Of a stretch of DNA of 64,000 bases, positions 26,945-35,544 are shown in pieces. The stretch comes from Rhodoferax sp. (GTDB taxonomy: Bacteria > Pseudomonadota > Gammaproteobacteria > Burkholderiales > Burkholderiaceae_C): the NCBI GenBank assembly GCA_029866205.1, contig JARWZT010000022.1, positions 1 through 64,000 of the forward strand. Direction: 5' to 3'. Numbering within the stretch: position 1 is the stretch's first letter; every line of letters begins with the position of its first letter. Under the pieces are notes generated by a model. That model was not told the origin of the DNA. It searched no databases and saw only the letters and a list, made by a program, of their open reading frames with translations. A program made the translations under genes and the position numbers.

Positions 26945-27889
26945 ATGCATCTCGTCATCCCTTTTGCGGCGCCACCTGGACCCGCTTGCCAAGCAGCGCT
27001 TGCAGACCTGCAACTGCCCCACTTGGTCGCCCTGTTGAATGCCCTGACGCCCGTGGAGGCCTTGCCAGGTCAGGACCACGACTTATCGCCGCTGGCAGAG
27101 CGGATCGTGAGCCAGAACGCCTTTGCCGATGGACTGATTCCATGGGCTGCATTGCGCGCTGCCGATCTTGCGGAGCCAGACCCCCAGGCGGCCTGGGGCC
27201 TGATTACCCCTTGCCACCTGATAGTTCACGCCGACCACATCGCCATGCACGACCCCGCCGAGTTGCGCCTCGAAGGTGCTGAATCCCGCGCGCTGCTGCA
27301 GGCGATGGCGCCGTATTTCCTGGAAGACGGCCTGGTTCTGCACTTTTTGCAAGCGGACACCTGGCTGGTTCAGGGCGAGGCCCTTGGGCAGCTGCCCACC
27401 GCCTCGCTTGAACGGGTGCGGGGGCAAAAGGTAGACCCTTGGATGCCCGGCACCGCGGCGGCCCGCGTGCTGCGCCGCCTGCAAAACGAGATGCAGATGC
27501 TGCTGTACACGCACCCGATCAATGATGCGCGCGCGGCGCGCGGCCAGCGCACGGTGAACTCGTTTTGGCTGAGTGGCACTGGGGATCTGCCTCCGGGACC
27601 CCCACCGTTTTTGCAGGCCACCATCGTTGACACCTTGCAGGCACCGGCGCTGCGCGATGACCGTTTGGCCTGGGCTGAAGCCTGGCAGTCGCTGGACAGC
27701 GGCCCCCTTGCGCGGCTGGCGCAAGGGTTGGAGCATCCCAACCGTTCCAGTATTGACACTGGCCCCACCCTCACACTGTGCGGCCCGCAGTGCGCCCGCA
27801 CTTGGCGCCCGCAGCCGCGCAGCCTTTTGCGACGTATTGGCTCCGCACTGCGCAAAACGCCACTGACTGCTTTGCTGACCGACCTATGA
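26945..27889 (+). CDS. Conserved hypothetical protein linked to recJ
   Basis: The 314-residue protein begins MHLVIPFAAPPGPACQAAL and contains WGLITPCHLIVHADHIAMHDPAEL, QADTWLVQGEAL and RLQNEMQMLLYTHPINDARAARG followed by VNSFWLSGTG. Relatives upstream of recJ in Burkholderiales are sometimes labelled phosphoglycerate-mutase-like or regulatory, but I see no RHG motif or other catalytic signature that would support an enzymatic name. No signal peptide or membrane segment is present. Its stop overlaps the recJ start (ATGA), which implies coupled expression and perhaps a linked function. Confidence 0.8.
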   Translation: MHLVIPFAAPPGPACQAALADLQLPHLVALLNALTPVEALPGQDHDLSPLAERIVSQNAFADGLIPWAALRAADLAEPDPQAAWGLITPCHLIVHADHIAMHDPAELRLEGAESRALLQAMAPYFLEDGLVLHFLQADTWLVQGEALGQLPTASLERVRGQKVDPWMPGTAAARVLRRLQNEMQMLLYTHPINDARAARGQRTVNSFWLSGTGDLPPGPPPFLQATIVDTLQAPALRDDRLAWAEAWQSLDSGPLARLAQGLEHPNRSSIDTGPTLTLCGPQCARTWRPQPRSLLRRIGSALRKTPLTALLTDL

Positions 27890-29595
27890 ACATCATTCCC
27901 CGCGACATTCCTCCCCGCAGCGTTTGGGCCCTCGAACAGGCCGGCGTCCACCCGCTGCTGGCCCAGCTCTACGCCGCACGCGGCGTGACCCAGCCCCAGG
28001 AACTCGACAACGCCCTGTCCAAGCTGCTTCCGCCCGATGGCTTGCAAGGCGTGCGTGAGGCCGCCGCCTTGCTGGCCGATGCCATTGGGGCACAAAAACG
28101 CCTGTGTATCGTGGCCGACTATGACTGTGACGGAGCCACCGCCTGCGCCGTGGCGGTCCGTGGTTTGCGGCTGTTGGGTGCGCAACAGGTCAGCTACCTG
28201 GTGCCAGACCGTGTCGTCGACGGCTATGGCCTGACAGCCCCCATTGCCCAGCGGGTATTTGACCAAGGCGCCGACGTGCTTATTACTGTGGACAACGGTA
28301 TTGCAAGCATCGAAGGCGTGGCGCATGCCAAAGCACTGGGCTTGCAGGTACTGGTCACCGACCACCATCTTCCCGCCTCAACGCTGCCGCAAGCCGATGT
28401 CATCGTCAACCCAAACCAGCCCGGGTGTACTTTTGAGAGCAAATCGATCGCGGGTGTCGGGGTCATGTTTTACGTGCTGCTGGCACTGCGCAGTGAGCTG
28501 CGTTCCCGCGGTGTTTTTGACGCAGCGACCCAACCCAAACTCGACGTACTGCTGCCGCTGGTTGCGCTCGGCACGGTCGCCGACGTGGTGCGCCTGGACG
28601 CCAACAACCGCCGCCTGGTGGCGCAAGGCCTCAAGCGGGTACGTGCCTTGGCCATGCCGGAAGGCCTGGCAGCGCTGTTTGTTGTGGCCGGTCGCCAGGC
28701 CGCCAACGCCACCACCTTTGACTTTGGATTTGCCCTGGGGCCGCGCATCAACGCCGCCGGACGCCTTTCGGACATGACTTTGGGCATTGAATGCCTGCTC
28801 ACCGACGACGCGACGCGCGCCAATGACCTGGCGCGCATGTTGGACGCCATCAACCGCGAGCGCCGGGTCATTGAAGGCGATATGCGCGAACAGGCCATGC
28901 AGGTCGCCGAGTCGCTTTTTGACGAGGGCGACGAGCCGCCGCCCGCCATTTGCGTGTTTGACCCCGACTTCCATGAAGGCGTGGTGGGCATCGTCGCCTC
29001 GCGCATCAAGGACAAGCTACACCGCCCCACTTTCGTGTTTGCCGCCAGCCAGGCGCCAGGCAAAGAGCACGAGCTCAAGGGTTCGGGCCGCTCGATTGCG
29101 GGCTTTCACCTGCGCGACGCGCTCGACCTGGTGGCCAAGCGCTACCCCGGCGTACTGCTGCGCTTCGGCGGCCACGCCATGGCCGCAGGCTGCACGATAT
29201 CCGAGGAACATTTAGACACCTTTGAGCAAGGCCTTAGCGAAGTTGCCCACGAATGGCTGGACGCCGCTACCCTGCAACGCCGCCTGGCCACGGACGGACC
29301 GCTGCTGCCCGTCTACCGCCGCGTCGATCTGGTCGACACCCTGCACGAAGCCGTCTGGGGCCAGGGCTTTGCCGCCCCCACGTTCAGCGAAGAGGTCGAA
29401 GTCATTTCGCAACGCCTTGTCGGCGAAAAGCACCTCTCACTCAAACTGAAACACCAGGGCGAACCGGTGGACGCCATCTGGTTCGGCCACACCGAACCTT
29501 TGCCCGCCAAGGTGACCATGGCCTTTCGTCTGGACGCCGACGAGTGGAACGGCGTGCGGCGGGTGAAGTTTTTTGTTGAGGGAGTGCAGGACTGA
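27886..29595 (+). CDS. recJ: Single-stranded-DNA-specific 5'-3' exonuclease RecJ
   Basis: The 569-residue protein has the DHH phosphoesterase motifs IVADYDCDGATAC, ITVDNG and LVTDHHLP, then the DHHA1 domain with GSGRSIAGFHLRDAL and FGGHAMAAG. RecJ degrades single-stranded DNA in RecF-pathway recombination and mismatch repair. The length agrees with E. coli RecJ (577). The ATG at 27886 overlaps the previous stop; an upstream extension in frame has no family similarity. Confidence 0.95.
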   Translation: MNIIPRDIPPRSVWALEQAGVHPLLAQLYAARGVTQPQELDNALSKLLPPDGLQGVREAAALLADAIGAQKRLCIVADYDCDGATACAVAVRGLRLLGAQQVSYLVPDRVVDGYGLTAPIAQRVFDQGADVLITVDNGIASIEGVAHAKALGLQVLVTDHHLPASTLPQADVIVNPNQPGCTFESKSIAGVGVMFYVLLALRSELRSRGVFDAATQPKLDVLLPLVALGTVADVVRLDANNRRLVAQGLKRVRALAMPEGLAALFVVAGRQAANATTFDFGFALGPRINAAGRLSDMTLGIECLLTDDATRANDLARMLDAINRERRVIEGDMREQAMQVAESLFDEGDEPPPAICVFDPDFHEGVVGIVASRIKDKLHRPTFVFAASQAPGKEHELKGSGRSIAGFHLRDALDLVAKRYPGVLLRFGGHAMAAGCTISEEHLDTFEQGLSEVAHEWLDAATLQRRLATDGPLLPVYRRVDLVDTLHEAVWGQGFAAPTFSEEVEVISQRLVGEKHLSLKLKHQGEPVDAIWFGHTEPLPAKVTMAFRLDADEWNGVRRVKFFVEGVQD

Positions 29596-29631
29596 CAGGG
29601 GTCGCCGCTGAAGTGGCACCCCAGCGTGGCG

Positions 29632-30192
29632 CTACTTCCAGCGGATCGGCTCAATCTCGACGGTGGTGCGGTCATCGCTAAGGGTGAGTGCGCCCTCTTG
29701 CACGGTCGCCTGTAATTGCATGCTGCGCTGGGCCAAGGCAATCAGCGCTTGCGATGCCACGGTGGGAATGCGGTAAACGCGCAGGTTTTTAGGGCGGCTG
29801 AGTTTGCTTTCCATGCCGCGCCACCATACCTCGGCCGCATGGTTAAAGCAGTACAACACGACCTGGTCCGCCTTGCCGCAGGCTTTGACGAGGGGTTTGT
29901 CCTCGGGTTGGCCCACTTCCATCCAGAGTTTGATTTGGCCGGTGAAGTCCCGCAACCAGATATCGGGCTCGTCGGGGTCCGATAAGCCGGCGCCAAAGGC
30001 CAGCGTGCCATCGCCGCCGCACACGGTTTGCAGCTCGTGCGCGTGCAAGGCCAAGGCGACCAGGCGCACCATCATGCGCTCATCGGTCTCGCTGGGGTGA
30101 CGTGCCAGCGTCATGGCATGGTCAGCGTAGTAGCCATGGTCGATGTCGGCGATTTGCAGGTGGGCTTTGAAGATTGTTGATTTAATGGCCAT
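29632..30192 (-). CDS. yaeQ: YaeQ family protein
   Basis: The 186-residue protein opens MAIKSTIFKAHLQIADIDHGYY and contains HPSETDERMMVRL, EPDIWLRDFTGQIKLWMEVGQP and VYRIPTVAS, all YaeQ signatures. The family has a PD-(D/E)xK nuclease-like fold, but its biochemical role is unsettled; E. coli YaeQ was once linked to RfaH suppression. The start at 30192 is chosen because residues before it in the longer frame (MVLGAEPIRHNRP) are not conserved. It converges with recJ. Confidence 0.9.
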   Translation of the reverse strand: MAIKSTIFKAHLQIADIDHGYYADHAMTLARHPSETDERMMVRLVALALHAHELQTVCGGDGTLAFGAGLSDPDEPDIWLRDFTGQIKLWMEVGQPEDKPLVKACGKADQVVLYCFNHAAEVWWRGMESKLSRPKNLRVYRIPTVASQALIALAQRSMQLQATVQEGALTLSDDRTTVEIEPIRWK

Positions 30193-30317
30193 AGGTCGAT
30201 TGTGACGGATGGGCTCGGCGCCCAAAACCATCGCGGCGACTGTCAGAATGGTCGGCCGGCGGGATTTTGGCGCCTCCGCTCCCGCCCACCCTTTTTACGT
30301 CGCTTCCAGAAACCGCC

Positions 30318-31076
30318 ATGAACCAACACACCCTCACAATTTTGACCGGCGCCTCGCGCGGCATGGGCCACGCCATGGCCGAACAACTGCTGCAAAGCGG
30401 CGCGCACCTCCTCTGCATTTCTCGCCAAACCAGCGCCGATCTGGCCTCTCTGGCGCAAGAACGGGGCGCAACACTGGAGCAATGGAGCGCCGACCTGGTC
30501 GACACTGCGCCCGTGGCAAAGCGCCTCGCAGCATGGTTGGCGGCCTTGGACCCCGCGGCGATCGCCAGCGCCAGCCTGATCAATAACGCAGGCGTCATTC
30601 CGGCGCTCACCCCGCTGCGCGACAGCAACAGCGCCGACCTTGCCCGCGCCTTGCGCGTGGGTCTGGAGTCGCCCATGCAACTCTGTGCCGCGTTTCTGCA
30701 GGCAACCCAACATTGGACCGCGCCGCGCAAGGTGCTCAATATTTCTTCGGGTCTGGGCCGCCGCGCCATGGCCTCCTCGGCCGCCTATTGCGCTGCCAAG
30801 GCCGGCATGGATCATTTCACCCGCTGCCTCGCGATGGACGAGGCCTTGCAGGCGCACGGCGCCAAAGTGTGCTCACTCGCGCCCGGCGTGGTGGACACGG
30901 ACATGCAGGTGCAACTACGCGGCGCCGATCCCAGGGCATTCCCCGACCTCGCCAACTTTGCCGGGCTGCACGCGCAGGGACAACTCGCCAGCCCGCAGGC
31001 GGCGGCCACGCGGGTGCTGGCGTATTTGGGGCGCGCAGACTTTGGCGCGGAGCCGGTGGCCGACGTACGGGCTTAG
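30318..31076 (+). CDS. Short-chain dehydrogenase/reductase, sepiapterin-reductase-like
   Basis: The 252-residue SDR has TGASRGMG at 10-17, LINNAGVIPAL and the catalytic Y-x-x-x-K in SSAAYCAAKAGMDHF. The region VCSLAPGVVDTDMQVQLRG resembles the yeast YIR035C / bacterial benzil reductase and sepiapterin-reductase group, which prefers NADPH and reduces diketones. This is a similarity call only. The gene is divergent from yaeQ across 125 bases and convergent with ppk2. Confidence 0.85.
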   Translation: MNQHTLTILTGASRGMGHAMAEQLLQSGAHLLCISRQTSADLASLAQERGATLEQWSADLVDTAPVAKRLAAWLAALDPAAIASASLINNAGVIPALTPLRDSNSADLARALRVGLESPMQLCAAFLQATQHWTAPRKVLNISSGLGRRAMASSAAYCAAKAGMDHFTRCLAMDEALQAHGAKVCSLAPGVVDTDMQVQLRGADPRAFPDLANFAGLHAQGQLASPQAAATRVLAYLGRADFGAEPVADVRA

Positions 31077-31141
31077 TTCAACAGCAAACCGTCAAAGCCC
31101 AGCCCAGACGGAGACCGCTGGCCTGCTCATTTGGAGGCAGA

Positions 31142-32044
31142 TCAGTACACCTCAGGTACGACCATGGACTGCGGCACCGGCTGGCGTTCGTAGTCTTCGT
31201 GGCGCACGCGTTCAGGCACCACGACCTGGGGGTGCTCCACCTCCACATAGGGCATTTGCTGCAGCAGGTGGTGAATGCAGTTCAGACGCGCCTTCTTTTT
31301 GTCCACTGCCTGCACGATCCACCAGGGCGCCTCGGGAATATGGGTGCGCTCCAGCATGATTTCTTTGGCGCGGGTGTAGTCTTCCCAGCGGCTGCGGGAC
31401 TCCAGATCCATGGGGCTGAGCTTCCACTGTTTGAGCGGATCGTGAATGCGTCCCAGAAAGCGGGAATACTGCTCGTCGTCGGAGATCGAAAACCAGTATT
31501 TGATGACCTGAATGCCTGAGCGCACCAGCATTTTTTCAAACTCGGGCACGGTACGAAAAAATTCTTCGTATTGCTCGTCATTGCAAAAACCCATGACCCG
31601 TTCCACGCCGGCACGGTTGTACCAGCTGCGGTCAAACAACACGATCTCGCCCGCTGCCGGCAAGTGCGACACGTAGCGCTGAAAGTACCACTGGGTGCGC
31701 TCGCGGTCGTTGGGCGCAGGCAGCGCCGCCACCCGGCAGACGCGGGGATTAAGCCGCTGGGTAATGCGCTTGATGGCGCCCCCCTTGCCGGCGGCATCGC
31801 GTCCTTCAAACAACACCACCACCTTGTGGCCGGTGTGCATCACCCAGTCCTGCAGCTTGACCAACTCGCCCTGCAGCCGGAACAGCTCTCGGAAATACAT
31901 CTTTCGGGCGTCGTTGTCGGCCTGGGTCGGAGCGTCCACGCCGCCGGAATGGCCGTCGTCCAATTCCATTTCCAATTCTTCGTCAAAACTGTCAAGCATG
32001 TCGCTGCGGATGCGGCGGATCAATTCGTCGTTGGTAGGGGTCAT
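31142..32044 (-). CDS. ppk2: Polyphosphate kinase 2
   Basis: The 300-residue protein has the PPK2 fold with Walker A EGRDAAGKGGA (about 80-90), the lid region NPRVCRVAALPAPNDRERTQWYF, and Walker B FDRSWYNRAGVERVMGF at 137-153. PPK2 enzymes use polyphosphate to phosphorylate nucleoside diphosphates or monophosphates, or run in reverse. A single domain and an acidic N-terminal extension (DEELEMELDDGHSGG) fit the one-domain class. It is divergent from bktB with a 182-base intergenic region that has an AT-rich stretch near 32090. Confidence 0.93.
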   Translation of the reverse strand: MTPTNDELIRRIRSDMLDSFDEELEMELDDGHSGGVDAPTQADNDARKMYFRELFRLQGELVKLQDWVMHTGHKVVVLFEGRDAAGKGGAIKRITQRLNPRVCRVAALPAPNDRERTQWYFQRYVSHLPAAGEIVLFDRSWYNRAGVERVMGFCNDEQYEEFFRTVPEFEKMLVRSGIQVIKYWFSISDDEQYSRFLGRIHDPLKQWKLSPMDLESRSRWEDYTRAKEIMLERTHIPEAPWWIVQAVDKKKARLNCIHHLLQQMPYVEVEHPQVVVPERVRHEDYERQPVPQSMVVPEVY

Positions 32045-32226
32045 CGGCTTTTCCAGTCAAATTCGCGGTGCCGAGCAGGCTAACCCTCAAATATTTCAAA
32101 TATGTGTCAGGGCAATGTCTGCACTTTGCCGTGCGCGTAAGCCCGATGTAGCGATTGACCGGCACACTGCCCCGGCTTGGCGCAGGGCGCCTGCTGCAAA
32201 AACCACTTATTAAAGGAAACAAAACC

Positions 32227-33414
32227 ATGTCCCGTGAAGTTGTAGTCGTCAGCGCCGTGCGCACCGCCATTGGTACCTTTGGAGGCAGTCTGAAGGACAT
32301 CGCCCCGACCGATCTGGCCGCCCAAGTGGTGCGCGAGTCCCTGGCCCGTGCCCACACTGAAGGCAAAGACGTCGGCCACGTGGTGTTTGGCCATGTGGTC
32401 AATACCGAGCCCAAAGACATGTACTTGTCGCGTGTGGCCGCCATCAACGGTGGCTGTGCCGAGGGCACGCCCGCTTTCAACGTCAACCGCCTTTGCGGCT
32501 CCGGCCTGCAGGCCATCATCAGCGCCAGCCAAAGCATTTTGCTGGGTGACGCCGATGTCGCCATTGGCGGCGGTGCCGAAAATATGAGCCGTGGCCCCTA
32601 TGCGTCCCTGAATATGCGCTGGGGTGCCCGCATGGCTGACACCAAGATGGTTGACATGGTAGTGGGTGCACTGCACGACCCGTTCCACACCATCCACATG
32701 GGCGTGACCGCCGAGAACATCGCCGCCAAATGGGGTATCACCCGCGAGCAACAGGATGCACTGGCCGTGCAAAGCCACAACCGCGCCCAGCACGCCAGTG
32801 ATTCCGGCTACTTCAAGAGCCAGATCGTGCCCGTCACACTCAAGAGCAAAAAAGGCGACGTCGCCTACGAAACCGACGAACATTTCCGCTCCAACTGCAC
32901 GATGGCCGACATGGCCAAGCTCAAGCCAGTGTTCATCAAGGAAAACGGTACGGTGACCGCAGGCAACGCCTCGGGCATCAATGACGCCGCTGCTGCCGTG
33001 GTGCTGATGGAGGCCAGCGTGGCCAAAGCCCGGGGGCTCAAGCCACTGGCGCGTTTGGTGGCCTATGCGCACGCGGGTGTGGACCCCAAATACATGGGCA
33101 TCGGCCCCGTGCCCGCCACCAAGCTGGCTTTGCAAAAAGCCGGCCTGACCGTCAACGACCTGGACGTGATCGAGGCCAATGAAGCCTTTGCCGCCCAGGC
33201 CTGCGCCGTGACCCAAGACCTCGGCCTGGATCCGGCCAAAGTCAACCCCAACGGATCGGGCATTTCATTGGGTCACCCGATTGGTGCCACCGGCGCGCTG
33301 ATCACCGTCAAGGCCCTGTATGAGCTGGAGCGGATTAACGGCCGTTACGCGCTGGTCACCATGTGCATTGGCGGTGGCCAGGGCATTGCCGCGATTTTTG
33401 AGCGCCAACGCTAA
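32227..33414 (+). CDS. bktB: Beta-ketothiolase BktB (acetyl-CoA C-acyltransferase)
   Basis: The 395-residue thiolase closely follows Cupriavidus necator BktB as I recall it. The nucleophile Cys90 is in VNRLCGSGLQAI, the active-site histidine in SLGHPIGATGA, and the second cysteine in MCIGGGQGIAAIFER. BktB condenses or cleaves 3-ketoacyl-CoA, including C5 units used for polyhydroxyvalerate. The ATG at 32227 follows an AAAGGAAAC box. No phaB or phaC is adjacent. Confidence 0.93.
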   Translation: MSREVVVVSAVRTAIGTFGGSLKDIAPTDLAAQVVRESLARAHTEGKDVGHVVFGHVVNTEPKDMYLSRVAAINGGCAEGTPAFNVNRLCGSGLQAIISASQSILLGDADVAIGGGAENMSRGPYASLNMRWGARMADTKMVDMVVGALHDPFHTIHMGVTAENIAAKWGITREQQDALAVQSHNRAQHASDSGYFKSQIVPVTLKSKKGDVAYETDEHFRSNCTMADMAKLKPVFIKENGTVTAGNASGINDAAAAVVLMEASVAKARGLKPLARLVAYAHAGVDPKYMGIGPVPATKLALQKAGLTVNDLDVIEANEAFAAQACAVTQDLGLDPAKVNPNGSGISLGHPIGATGALITVKALYELERINGRYALVTMCIGGGQGIAAIFERQR

Positions 33415-33430
33415 GCATTGGCAGGGGATC

Positions 33431-33448
33431 GGGCGACTGCGGTCGCCC
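33431..33448 (+). terminator. Hairpin downstream of bktB
   Basis: GGGCGAC and GTCGCCC pair perfectly around a TGCG loop 17 bases after the bktB stop, followed by TGGGTTGTT. The weak T-content makes it a moderate terminator candidate between convergent genes. Confidence 0.5.
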
Positions 33449-33503
33449 TGGGTTGTTCGTCCATCGACCGCGCACGTCTCTGTGACTTGCGCGGTTTTGC
33501 GTT

Positions 33504-34289
33504 TCAGGCGTCCTGAAACCCACCCGCACGCAGGGTGACCACCAGTGTGTCGCGGTAGCCTCCGGCCGCTGTGGGCTGGATCGGCGTGGACTCGTGAATC
33601 ACCCGCGCGTCATCCAGTAGCAAGACCGACCAAGGCTCTGACAGCGTAAACCGTTGACCTTGGGGGCCGTGGGCATCGAAGACCCGGGTTTCTCCGCCCT
33701 TGATGGCATGGCGTGCCACCATGAACACCGCCACCAAATCCACGCCGTCACGGTGGGCGCCTTCCGGCGTGGGTCGACCAATGCCTTCGGCCGTGTCAAT
33801 GCGAAACTGGTGCGCTTCCACAAACCAGGGTTGCGCGCCTTTGAGGCCTGAACCCAGCTGCCCCAGCCAGCGCAGCAACGCGCTCCAGGCGTCGCTTTGC
33901 ACCATGGCGGGCGGCATGGGATCAAAATGGCGCTGCATGCCACCATGCAAGGCGTTGTACTCCAGTGGTTGCCAGTGAGGGCGGTGCGGCGCTTGCGTCA
34001 CGGTGTCACCGTTGACCACGAAACTGGAGTGGCGCCGATGGCGGTAACGTCCACCGTCGCGCAAGTACACGTCGGGCGGCAAATCGTTCCACAGCGGCAT
34101 CCACCCTTCCAGATGTGCAAGGTCCAGGCCACTCAGGGCGCAGACGTCGGCGGCCCCCAGGACCGCCGAACCCAATGACTGCAAAGTTCGCTCCAGCGCA
34201 GCGGGTGGCGTCAGTGGCGGGGCCAGCAGTTCTGGCGCACCCGAGGGGGCCATGCTGGCAAGGTTGGGGTCAAGATGGATTGGGAGCAT
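33504..34289 (-). CDS. 2-oxoglutarate/Fe(II) dioxygenase (PF10014-like, free amino-acid hydroxylase family)
   Basis: The 261-residue protein has the iron facial triad: H179-R-D181 in GAHRDGVDLVAVFMV, and a distal His232 in DDARVIHESTPI. The arginine in YRDTLVVTLR would bind 2-oxoglutarate. RYRHRRHSSFVV and WFVEAHQFRI are other conserved blocks. Characterised relatives include Bacillus isoleucine 4-hydroxylase, which acts on free amino acids. The substrate here is unknown and the gene stands alone, divergent from a medium-chain reductase. An in-frame ATG at 34322 could add 11 residues. Confidence 0.83.
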   Translation of the reverse strand: MLPIHLDPNLASMAPSGAPELLAPPLTPPAALERTLQSLGSAVLGAADVCALSGLDLAHLEGWMPLWNDLPPDVYLRDGGRYRHRRHSSFVVNGDTVTQAPHRPHWQPLEYNALHGGMQRHFDPMPPAMVQSDAWSALLRWLGQLGSGLKGAQPWFVEAHQFRIDTAEGIGRPTPEGAHRDGVDLVAVFMVARHAIKGGETRVFDAHGPQGQRFTLSEPWSVLLLDDARVIHESTPIQPTAAGGYRDTLVVTLRAGGFQDA

Positions 34290-34479
34290 GGTGGTCGATG
34301 GATTGGAGTGGCGCGGATGCAAAAACCGCCGCGCGACAGACCTCGATTATCGGTATGCAGGCTTTGTCACTTGCGCAACTGCCGGGTGGCAATGCAGGCG
34401 CTAGCATCGGTGCCTCTTCTTGCCCACGCCGCCCTTGGCGCTTGGGACTCACGCCATCCACGCACTCGATGTACGCACC

Positions 34480-35529
34480 ATGACCCAGATCGCCCTGAAT
34501 TCACTTGTCAACCACCAAATTCGCCTGGCCGCGCGCCCGGTGGGCCTGCCGACCGAAGCCAATTGGAGCCGTACCTCAGAAGCCGTGGCGGAACCCGCCG
34601 ACGGCGCGGTGGTGCTGCAAACCCTGGCCCTGTCGTTGGATCCGGCCATGCGCGGGTGGATGAACGAAGGCAAAAGCTACATTCCGCCGGTCGCCATCGG
34701 CGAAGTCATGCGCGCAGGCGGCGTGGGCCGTGTGATTGCATCAAAAAACGAAAAGTACGCCGTGGGCGACTACGTCAGCGCCACCTTTGGTGTGCAGGAA
34801 TACCTGAGTCTGGAAGCCGCCGACATGCGGCGCAACGGATTGGTCAAAATTGACCTGCGCCTGGGCACACTCACCCAATGGCTTAACGTGCTGGGCATGC
34901 CTGGCATGACGGGCTACTTTGGGCTCATGGATGTGGGCCAGCCGCAGGCGGGCGAGACCCTGGTGGTCTCCGGTGCCGCCGGAGCCGTAGGCCAAACGGT
35001 GGGGCAGATGGCCAAGATCCGGGGCTGCCGGGTAGTGGGCATCGCCGGGGGCCAAGCCAAATGTGATTGGGTGGTCAAGGAGCTCGGCTTTGACGCCTGC
35101 ATTGACTACAAGGCCGGCCCAAGTGCCGTACGCGAGGGCCTCAAAGCGCATTGCCCGCAGGGCGTGGACATTTACTTTGACAACGTGGGTGGCGACATTC
35201 TGGACGCCGTGCTGGCACGCATCAACCGCAAAGCGCGCATCGTGATCTGCGGCGCCATCAGCCAATACAACGCCACCACCGCCATTGCCGGCCCCAAAAA
35301 CTACCTCAGCCTGCTGGTCAACCGGGCGCGTATGGAGGGCATCGTGGTGTTCGACTACGCCGACCGCTACCACCTGGCCGTAGCCGAAATGGCGGGCTAC
35401 CTGAAAGACGGCCGCATGAAGAGCAAGGAAGACGTGGTCCAGGGTCTCGACCACTTCCCGGCAACCCTGCTCAAGCTGTTCAATGGTGAAAACTTTGGCA
35501 AGCTGGTGCTGGAAGTCGCCAGCGCCTAA
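34480..35529 (+). CDS. NADP-dependent medium-chain oxidoreductase (CurA/leukotriene-B4-reductase type)
   Basis: The 349-residue protein is a zinc-free MDR. It contains LSLDPAMRGWMNEGKSYIPPV, the NADP site VVSGAAGAVGQTVGQMAKI and the strongly conserved IYFDNVGGDILDAVL. Close families reduce alpha,beta-unsaturated ketones and aldehydes at the C=C bond. The length (about 340) is usual. The start ATG 34480 is followed by TQIALNSLVNHQIRLAARP, where relatives begin. It is divergent from the 2OG dioxygenase across 190 bases with no other gene. Confidence 0.9.
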   Translation: MTQIALNSLVNHQIRLAARPVGLPTEANWSRTSEAVAEPADGAVVLQTLALSLDPAMRGWMNEGKSYIPPVAIGEVMRAGGVGRVIASKNEKYAVGDYVSATFGVQEYLSLEAADMRRNGLVKIDLRLGTLTQWLNVLGMPGMTGYFGLMDVGQPQAGETLVVSGAAGAVGQTVGQMAKIRGCRVVGIAGGQAKCDWVVKELGFDACIDYKAGPSAVREGLKAHCPQGVDIYFDNVGGDILDAVLARINRKARIVICGAISQYNATTAIAGPKNYLSLLVNRARMEGIVVFDYADRYHLAVAEMAGYLKDGRMKSKEDVVQGLDHFPATLLKLFNGENFGKLVLEVASA

Positions 35530-35544
35530 GCAGACGGCCCGGGT

